This document shows, piece after piece, positions 56,962-64,000 of a DNA stretch of 64,000 nt (positions are counted from its first letter, which is position 1; every line of letters starts with the position of its first letter). The notes under the pieces were generated by a model. It was not told the origin of the DNA and ran no database searches. It saw nothing but the letters and a program-made list of their open reading frames with translations. The translations under genes were made by a program, and so were the position numbers. This DNA is from Nigrospora sphaerica (Eukaryota; Ascomycota; Sordariomycetes; Amphisphaeriales; Apiosporaceae): NCBI GenBank assembly GCA_018287875.1, contig JAGVVL010000025.1, positions 2,108,001 through 2,172,000 of the forward strand, read 5' to 3'.

Positions 56962-59089
56962 AGCCAGCAGCAGCTTTTTTCGATTAGGGGAGGGGGGAGT
57001 AGGCAGTTGGCCGCGCAAAAAAAGGGGAAGGAAAAAACCCCCCAGAAAGGTGCCTGTTCTAAGATGCGGAACGAGGATGGCGGATGGTGTTGTACGCTTG
57101 AGAGGAGGGATGTGTCGTCAGTAGGCCGTCCTAAACATCGAGGGGTAGGTCTAGGTATGTCTCTGAGGCAGACAGTTGGGCAGGTTGGCAAGAGGAGGTA
57201 TGTACCTGCGAGGTAGCCCTGGTTAGGTGAAGGTGGGACTGTCGAGGGGGGATGGGTGGATGGACGGATGGATAGATGAGGAGGGCAGATACACAGTAGA
57301 CAGGCTGGAGGGGATGGTGGATTTGTTGTTCAAGGCTCAGTCAGGCACATGGGTTAATCTCGGTAAGAGCCCTTACGGCCTGGACGCGAGCATTTGGTTG
57401 GTTGAAGGCTCTGCTTTCTTTCCAGTCTCTTGCGCTGGCTGGCTGCTTGTAGGTACGGAGTACGGCCTGCCATACCAACTTGGACCTGCATGTACAAGTC
57501 CACTACCTACATACCCGACAGCACGTAATACCATTTAGGGATACTACGAAACTGCCAGCACTAAGCGTCGGGCCTTAACTAAAACCAAACAGTTCGGTAC
57601 GTCGCAGCCGTCGAGGCCTAACGAGCCAAAGAGATAAAAAGAGACGCACCCGTCCACACCTATATGAACACCCTACGCGGCCTGCTTCGCATCCCATGGA
57701 CCTGTTCACACGCCTTTCCCATACCGGATCGCGGATGCACACGCGGTGCCTAGATCGGCCATAGATGTCGTGTCGCTCGAGCAGCGCGCAGAAAAACATC
57801 AGCAGCCGGTAGCAGGGTATGTAGAGTAGGTTATGTACCTAAAGTTGGGCGGCTGAAGTGCAACGCTTTACCCCCCAAGCCGACCATGCTGGCCCAAGCT
57901 CGGCTTTCCCATCCATGCTTTTGCTGCTACTCTTGCGTACATCATGTATCGGAGGCACTGCCGGAAGGTCCTGTCTGCTTTTCAGGGGAGGCCGGCCGGG
58001 TAGGGTTCCAGTTCCGTTCCCCAACCCAAATGACGTACCTACCTTTCCTCCATGACCCCTCTTCGGCACACACGTCAGAGAGGTACTGGATAACAATGGA
58101 TGCTGGAGGTCCCCGGCGACTCATACACTATAAGGACATGTTCTGCTCCTAACATCACAGACGGGCAATTCCACCGTCGCTGTACGATAGGAGAGAGTCC
58201 AGAGTCCATGTGCTTCGCATCCGAGCCTTTCCACATGGTAGGAAAACAGGTGTGTTGTCGGGCAGCATGGACCAAACAAATGATGATTGCATCCATGCCC
58301 TGGGCTGGAGGGATATCTAAAGAGCCAGGATCGTGGCCCAACCTGAGACCTGGACTGGATAGGCCCGGTATAAACCACGAGGTTAATCTGTACATGTAAG
58401 TTTTCTGTCATTTTCCCTGGGACCGGGCGTGGCTCTCGTGGCCAGCATCTAGACTCTAGACCATGCGAGATTCGGCTGGGATACTTTCGCCTGAAGGAAG
58501 GTCCTTGCCGTCCATGTCTTTGGTAGGTATGCCACAAGCGCCGCCCCTCGTTCGCTTCCGGGACCCAGGCATGCCAGGGTATGTCCGTTGAGTCTACAAC
58601 ATCCATTTGCCCTCCAACCGGCATCTCGACACGGCCACGTTGTTCGTACCGACGTTTGGTGTGTTTGAGCACGTTCACGGGATAATAGAGGCTGCGATAG
58701 AGGAATGTAGGGACTGCCATACACGTACATTGGGATGTACATGTGTCATACTAGGCCATATACAAGAATGGCAGTGTATACAACCGATGCATGTACATGA
58801 GGTACATAAGTACATATATAGTAGTCGTCGGGTCTTGATCGGGTCCTTATCGATACGGCAAAAGATGGAAAGCGCCCCTCCAGGGACTGCTGGGCAAAAC
58901 GTGGGGCAAAAGCAGCTGGTGCTGTGCCATCGCTCACCACCGATATGCGGCCATCCCCAGCCCGCCCGCAGCCAAATTTCCGGTGACTCAAAGCTGCCCG
59001 CGATAGAAAGTTGCAAAACAGCATCTTTGCGCCCCCGGCCCTCGACATTCCTCCCTCGCCTCCAGATCGTCACTCGCAGGCAGCCCACC
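56680..59089. other. 2.4 kb divergent intergenic region
   Basis: Between the starts of the PP2A-A gene (-) and PheRS beta (+). It holds a CAG/CTG tract (56921-56972) in the PP2A-A leader, several TAGGTAC/GTACCTA motifs (57449-57456, 57834-57842, 58034-58042) and a TACAT/GTACAT-rich patch (58721-58820). No gene supported. Confidence 0.55.
56921..56972 (-). repeat. CTG triplet repeat in PP2A-A leader
   Basis: On the gene's sense strand this reads GCTGCTG, about 250-290 bases upstream of the PP2A-A ATG. Confidence 0.8.
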
Positions 59090-61075
59090 ATGCCCACCAT
59101 AGCCGTCGACAAGTATGAGCTCTTCAAGGCTCTGGGTCAACAGTAAGCCAGCCGTGCCCCTCGTTCCCACCGCGGCGCCCCCGACCCCGCTGACCGTGCC
59201 GGTGCAGATACACGACCCAGGAGTTCGAGGAGCTCTGCTTCGAGTTTGGTATCGAGCTGGACGAGGACACGGAGAATGAGGACCGCCCTGTCGTCGACGG
59301 TGTGCAGGAGCCGCCCCAGCTCAAGATCGAGATCCCCGCCAACCGATACGACATGCTCTGCTTCGAGGGCATCGCCCTGATGCTCAACATCTTCCGCGGC
59401 AAGACCCCTGTGCCCAACTTCCGCCTCGTCGCCCCCGCCAGCGGCTCCATGGAGACCATCACGGTGCGCGAGGACACCATGAAGGTGCGCCCGCTGGTCG
59501 CCGCCGCCATTCTGCGCAACATTACCTTCACCCAGCAGCGCTACGACTCCTTCATCGCCCTGCAGGACAAGCTGCACCAGAACCTGGCCCGCCAGCGCAC
59601 CCTGGTGGCCATTGGCACCCACGATCTGGACACCATCAAGGGCCCTTTCACCTACGAGGCCCTGCCCCCCGACGAGATCAAGTTCAAGCCGCTCAACCAG
59701 TCCAAGGAGATGACGGCCGCCGAAATGATGGACTTCTACGACAAGGACAAGCACCTGGGCAAGTACCTGCACATCATTAGGGACAAGCCCGTCTACCCCG
59801 TGATCTACGACGCCAACCGCGTCGTGTGCTCCATGCCGCCCATCATCAACGGCGACCACTCCAAGATCAACGTCAACTCCAAGAACGTCTTCATAGAGTG
59901 CACCGCCACCGACGCCACCAAGCTGGCCATTGTCATCGACATGATGGTCACCATGTTCTCCATGTACTGCGAGGAGCCCTTTACCGTCGAGCCCGTCAAG
60001 GTCCTGTCGGACCACAACAACCAGACCCGTGTAACACCCAACCTGACGCCGCGCAAGGACGAGGTCGAGGTGGACTACCTGAATGGCTGCCTGGGGCTGG
60101 GCGAGTCGGCCGAGACCATGTGCCAGCTGCTCTCCAAGATGTCCCTCACTGCCAAGCCCTCCAGCAAACCGAACTTGATCGAGGTTGAAATCCCGCCCAC
60201 CAGGGCCGATATCCTGCAGCGCTGTGATGTCATGGAGGACCTGGGCATTGCCTACGGCTTCAACAAGCTCCCCCGCATGTCTGTTAACAAGACCGTGGGT
60301 GCGCCCCTGAGCATAAACAAGATGAGTGACATCGTACGCTTCGAATCCGGCATGGCGGGCTGGAGCGAGGTTATGCCCCTCATCCTTTGCAGGTAAGAAT
60401 ACAGCCGTGGCGGGCTCCTTTCCTTTTTTTTTTTTTTTTAATAAAAAGAATGATTCCCTTCCGCGGCATAGCTGACCCGACCGCAGCCATGATGAGAACT
60501 TTGCTTGGCTGAACCGGAAAGACGACGGCACGACGGCCGTGAAGCTTGCCAACCCCAAGACGGCCGAGTACCAGATCGTCCGGACGTCGCTGCTGCCCGG
60601 GCTGCTCAAGACGATCCGCGAGAACAAGTCGCACAGCCTGCCCCTCAAGGTCTTCGAGGCTTCGGATGTGGTCTTCAAGAACGACCAGGCGGAGCGGAAA
60701 ACGCGCAACGAGCGCCACTACGCCGCCGCCTTCTGCGGCCGCACCTCGGGCTTCGAGGAGGTCCACGGCCTTCTCGACCGCGTCATGCTGATGCTGCGCA
60801 CCTCGTTCCTGACGCGCGAGGAGGGCCTTGCTGGCGCCTCCAAGTCCCCCGACTTCGAGGTCCGCCAGGACCACACCAAGCGCGACGGCTACTGGCTCGA
60901 GCCCATCGACGAGCCTACCTTCTTCCAGGGCCGCGCCGCCGCCGTCTTTGCTCGTATCGGCGGTCAGAGCCGGCGCATCGGCGAATTCGGCATCATCCAC
61001 CCCACCGTGCTCGACAAGTTCGAGATCAAGTACCCCGTCAGTACGCTCGAGATCAACCTCGAAGTCTTTTTATAG
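59090..61075 (+). CDS. FRS1: Phenylalanyl-tRNA synthetase beta subunit, cytosolic
   Basis: Three exons (59090-59142, 59208-60392, 60487-61075), donors GTAAGC and GTAAGA, 608 aa, close to yeast Frs1 (595). It starts MPTIAVDKYELF, as in eukaryotic/archaeal-type beta subunits. Visible parts: the B3/B4-like region (IEIPANRYDMLCFEGIALML, LVAIGTHDLDTIKGPFTY, VYPVIYDANRVVCSMPPIIN), the B5 domain (VEIPPTRADILQRCDVMEDLGIAYG), and the catalytic-like core after the second intron (HDENFAWL, RTSLLPGLLKTIREN, FEASDVVF, GRTSGFEEVHGLLDRVM, GQSRRIGEFGIIHPTVLDKFEI). With the alpha subunit it charges tRNA-Phe in the cytosol. Intron 2 contains a T16-type run. Confidence 0.97.
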
Positions 61076-62014
61076 ATGGAAGAGCAGGGGGGAAGGAGGA
61101 CGGGATAGGAAAGGAACATGGGTAGGAAGGCGGGTATGACTAAACCAAAGATAAGAACAAAAAACTGGAAGCTAAGACGTCCGGTAGTAAGATGTGATGC
61201 ACGATGGTTCAAGATACCAGGGGAGTGGGAGAACGTGTAGGGAAGAAAGAAAATAGAGACAGTCACGCCCGTCGCCATGCCGCCTCGGCGAAGGCCACAG
61301 TATCACATGGAGGGAACGTCGTATGGGATACACAATCAGGAGCAGCGTCGATATAAGAGCACCTAGGGATGAGCAGAGCTGGGGCGCCGGCAGCGGCAGG
61401 CGAAGGGGCACAGGCAGAAGGCACCTTGTGACTGCTTACGATCGGCGGGGGCGACTGCTGGAGACCTCAGCAGACTGACTGCTGATGTAGGCCCCGGGTA
61501 CTACTAAATGGGCCGGGTGGACCGGCGGGCCACGGCGGGCCTTCACACGAAAACCGAAAAGAAGATAATCGTGTAGAAGCCGGCGACACCTTATAAAAGC
61601 AACTTCGCTATGGATATGCCTAAGAGACCAGCCGTGGGTGAACAGACGCCGTTCTCATGAGGTTGGAGGCCCCGTGGCCTTACAAGGAGATTACCATCAA
61701 CGCCGCCGCTTAAGAAATCTCCCCAATTGACGAACCGACCGCCTTTTGGCTGTGTTTTCGTGGTCGCGTACTCCCTCAGCGTAACTCCGTGTGGTATTTC
61801 CAACCACAGGCACGCCCGTTCCGCCGAACAGATCTCTGGTGGGTAGCGGCTGGAAGTTCCAAACACTCTCTGCTCTGGGTGGATAGGATAGCGGCTGACT
61901 TAAGTCCGTCTCGATAGTCCCATCCTTCTGGTCCTTGACGAGGACACCGGAGCTGCTTCCCGTGTCAGCTCTCCTCCGTTCCGACGCAGAGGAGAATCGA
62001 CCAGAGGCCAGCGA
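61076..62014. other. Convergent intergenic region
   Basis: 3' flanks of PheRS beta (+) and the myotubularin gene (-). No gene supported. Confidence 0.55.
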
Positions 62015-64000
62015 CTAGCTCATTTCCAACTCGGTGGTCGCATCTTTCTGGCTCTCGGCATTGACAGGGGCTTTGCTGCTTCGCTCGCTCGCGATGCTTT
62101 GCCTCGACGGAATAGTCGTTGCCGTCGCACTAGCCGGCATCTCACTCAGCTCCTGAAAGCCACCCTGGCTATCATGAGTAGCCCCGGAGCCGGCCGCGGA
62201 GTCATGGGCGGCACTGGGTCCGCTGCTTGCTGAACCTCCGAAGATGCCAATGCCCAGCTCGACGCTGGCCAGTCCTTCTTTGAGCTTAGCGATGTTGAAA
62301 GGCCCCGGGTTGTCAGCACTAGCGCTCTTCTGCAGACTCGCGTGGCCGGTTGACTCGGGCGTGAGAGCCACATGCGCTGTTTCCACGCCAGTGAGGACAC
62401 TCTGGCTGGCCGGCAACCCCGGTGGCTGGCTGCCGCCGGGCAGTGGCGAGCGGCGGCTCGTGCCTTCGGGGGCGTTAGGGTCGAGCGTGTGGTTGAGCGC
62501 GTAGGCGCCGATGCGGTCGTCCCGGGCCGCCGCGGCATCGAGGTAGTCGTTCATCTCGTTGTCGCTTCTTCCGAACACACTAGCCCACCACCTGACTTCA
62601 TTCAGTCTAGGGAAAACGAGCCTCTCGCGCCCGCTCTGCCGGTCGTCAATAGCGCTGTCGTAGTCGGGATTGAGAAATTCCTGACGGCGGCTGAGGAAGT
62701 AATCCCACACGCTTCGGGTTCTCTCGGCCGCTTGGGCGTCGCGCCGCGCCAACTCGGAGTTCCAGAGGAAAGTACCATACTGGCAGGCATAGAGATGGTA
62801 TAGGAGGCGTCTGAGGAAGCGCTCGTTGAATTCGAATCTAGTGGGGTGTTGGCGGAGTAGCTGATAGGTAGCGTCGAGGAATTGGTGAAAAACAGGCGAC
62901 ATTTCGTTGAGTTTCGTGACGGCAGGCGCCACCTCGGGCACAACTCGTGCTTGGCCGGGCTCGTCCGAAGGCGAGGCCGCATCATTGTCGGAATCGGCAG
63001 CACCTGTTGACTCCGGAGGGGCGGCGCGGCCCCGGTTGAAGAAGCGCTTTGCGCTCGAAAGGGCATTGTCGAACACCTCGCCAGCGCGACCCTCCGACTC
63101 GCCAGGCTGGAGCGTGCTACCGGCCATGGGGTCCTTTTCCACACTGAACGCCTTCTCGTGGTTCAGGTGACCGCAGCGCTGTTGGAACATGTGCCCGAAG
63201 GACAGCCAATCTTTCTCAACCAAGATGATGAAACCTTCAATGGTGCGGTAGAAGGGATCGAGCATCAACTGCGACAGGGCCGACAACTGACTGGTGCGGT
63301 CCCAACCATCCGAACAGTGTATCAGGACATGAGAATGCCGAATGCCGACTTGTCTGGCAATAAGAGCCGACCCGTCCAGGATGCCTGTAATGTGTCTCAA
63401 CCAGTCACTCTTGATCAGAAGGTTTCGATTCGGCGGCAAGGGGCTGATATCGCTGTCCTTGATGGCCTCGATGACCATATTGAGAGAGTCGCGCATGACG
63501 TGTATGTTATCGATATTCAAATAGGCCTTCTTGGCGAAGTCGTAGTTCTTCATATCTTCGGAGCCTTTGCCCATCGCTTGCATCACCACGGCGTTGATGG
63601 TGGGCCGGGCGTCGACGATCAGGTTGTTCTGTTGGGCACCGTAGACGACACGCTTTCCGGTCTTGGCGTCGTACCCTGTGGCCGGCCCTACCAGCAACTC
63701 ATCCTCCAGCTGGGAGGTGGCCTCCAGCGCCTCCGCCTCCGGTCCGCCACTGGCCCTTAATTCCCCCTGGCTGGAGGCAGGACTTGGTTCGGTCGGCTCG
63801 AGGCCGTTAAACTCGACCGTCGCCGAGGCCGAGAAGCTGGCGCTGACGATCCTCTCATCCTGGACGCTGCGCTTTCCTGTTATGCCCACAATCGGCTGCG
63901 AGCTCCGAGTAATGGAGCAGTTGTTGAGAGAGTGGAGGTAGGTCAGGACGGGTATACGTTGGCGCGATCGGTAGGGACCGGCGTGCTTAATGACATTATC
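62015..64000 (-). CDS. Myotubularin-family phosphoinositide 3-phosphatase (partial, N-terminus beyond the window)
   Basis: The minus-strand frame is open from the window edge to the TGA at 62015, giving 661 aa without an N-terminus. It begins in the conserved catalytic region: AGPYRSRQRIPVLTYLHSLNNCSITRSSQPIVGI (split here: PVLTYLH, then SITRSSQP). It continues with AYLNIDNIHVMRDSLN, SDWLRHITGILDGS and the phosphatase loop HCSDGWDRTSQ, the CX5R motif with catalytic Cys and Arg. LMLDPFYRTIEGF, KDWLSFGHMFQQRCGH and SPVFHQFLDATYQLL follow. An insertion of about 60 residues rich in Asp/Ser/Pro precedes the last block, and the C-terminal 200 residues are low-complexity. Such enzymes remove the 3-phosphate from PI3P and PI(3,5)P2 on endosomes; yeast has Ymr1. 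Confidence 0.95.
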   Translation of the reverse strand, partial: DNVIKHAGPYRSRQRIPVLTYLHSLNNCSITRSSQPIVGITGKRSVQDERIVSASFSASATVEFNGLEPTEPSPASSQGELRASGGPEAEALEATSQLEDELLVGPATGYDAKTGKRVVYGAQQNNLIVDARPTINAVVMQAMGKGSEDMKNYDFAKKAYLNIDNIHVMRDSLNMVIEAIKDSDISPLPPNRNLLIKSDWLRHITGILDGSALIARQVGIRHSHVLIHCSDGWDRTSQLSALSQLMLDPFYRTIEGFIILVEKDWLSFGHMFQQRCGHLNHEKAFSVEKDPMAGSTLQPGESEGRAGEVFDNALSSAKRFFNRGRAAPPESTGAADSDNDAASPSDEPGQARVVPEVAPAVTKLNEMSPVFHQFLDATYQLLRQHPTRFEFNERFLRRLLYHLYACQYGTFLWNSELARRDAQAAERTRSVWDYFLSRRQEFLNPDYDSAIDDRQSGRERLVFPRLNEVRWWASVFGRSDNEMNDYLDAAAARDDRIGAYALNHTLDPNAPEGTSRRSPLPGGSQPPGLPASQSVLTGVETAHVALTPESTGHASLQKSASADNPGPFNIAKLKEGLASVELGIGIFGGSASSGPSAAHDSAAGSGATHDSQGGFQELSEMPASATATTIPSRQSIASERSSKAPVNAESQKDATTELEMS

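Noticed and set aside
59137..60708. 523-codon minus-strand ORF over PheRS beta
   Set aside because: Antisense to strongly conserved PheRS coding sequence; Val/Gly/His-rich, no family features.

Overview
The window is nuclear DNA of a filamentous ascomycete (Pezizomycotina, most likely a Sordariomycete). The evidence is GC-rich coding sequence, short introns (about 50-260 nt) with GTRNGT donors and CTAAC-like branch points, a HET-domain gene, a DUF7137-type surface protein, and housekeeping genes of clearly fungal type. Genus cannot be fixed from the sequence alone. I find 20 complete protein genes and one that runs off the right edge. Gene models were built by hand: several apparent upstream starts are GTG or TTG codons, so I moved each start to the first supported ATG and joined exons at consensus splice sites in frame.

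Layout. 0-5.3 kb: DUF7137 secreted/membrane protein (+), CDK10/11-type kinase (-), and mitochondrial complex I assembly methyltransferase NDUFAF7 (+); the last two are divergent. 5.3-8.6 kb has no recognisable gene and leads into a YAT-family amino-acid permease (+, 8.6-10.6 kb). 11.7-18.9 kb: very-long-chain 3-hydroxyacyl-CoA dehydratase (+) converging on a secreted subtilisin with a PA domain (-), then an acyl-CoA synthetase (-). 20.2-28.5 kb: a Tim17-like small membrane protein (-), an eIF4B-like RRM protein (+) and Vps16 (-). 29.2-39.6 kb is more accessory: a HET-domain protein, a GH1 beta-glucosidase, a GFA/CENP-V-like protein with an acidic tail, an SLC10A7/Rch1-type carrier, and a free-standing RapZ C-terminal-domain protein, all on the minus strand. 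39.6-48.8 kb is gene-poor; it holds only one small secreted Cys-containing protein. 48.8-64 kb: a large Gln-rich coiled-coil protein (+), an EFM4-type lysine methyltransferase (+), PP2A scaffold subunit A (-), cytosolic Phe-tRNA synthetase beta subunit (+) and the C-terminal part of a myotubularin phosphatase (-).

Most genes are unrelated housekeeping functions (translation: eIF4B, PheRS beta, EFM4; endolysosomal traffic and phosphoinositides: Vps16, myotubularin; lipid: PHS1, acyl-CoA synthetase; signalling: CDK, PP2A-A; mitochondria: NDUFAF7, Tim17-like). I see no biosynthetic cluster, no CRISPR, no recognisable intact transposon, and no tRNA or rRNA gene I could support. The points most worth a second look are the RapZ-C protein, the GFA-like protein lacking its middle metal-binding Cys motif, a 4-nt first exon in eIF4B, an in-frame 27-nt microexon in the acyl-CoA synthetase, a stop-free 66-nt intron in Vps16, a 323-codon ORF ending 3 nt before the Gln-rich protein, and the 6.4 kb gene-poor stretch.
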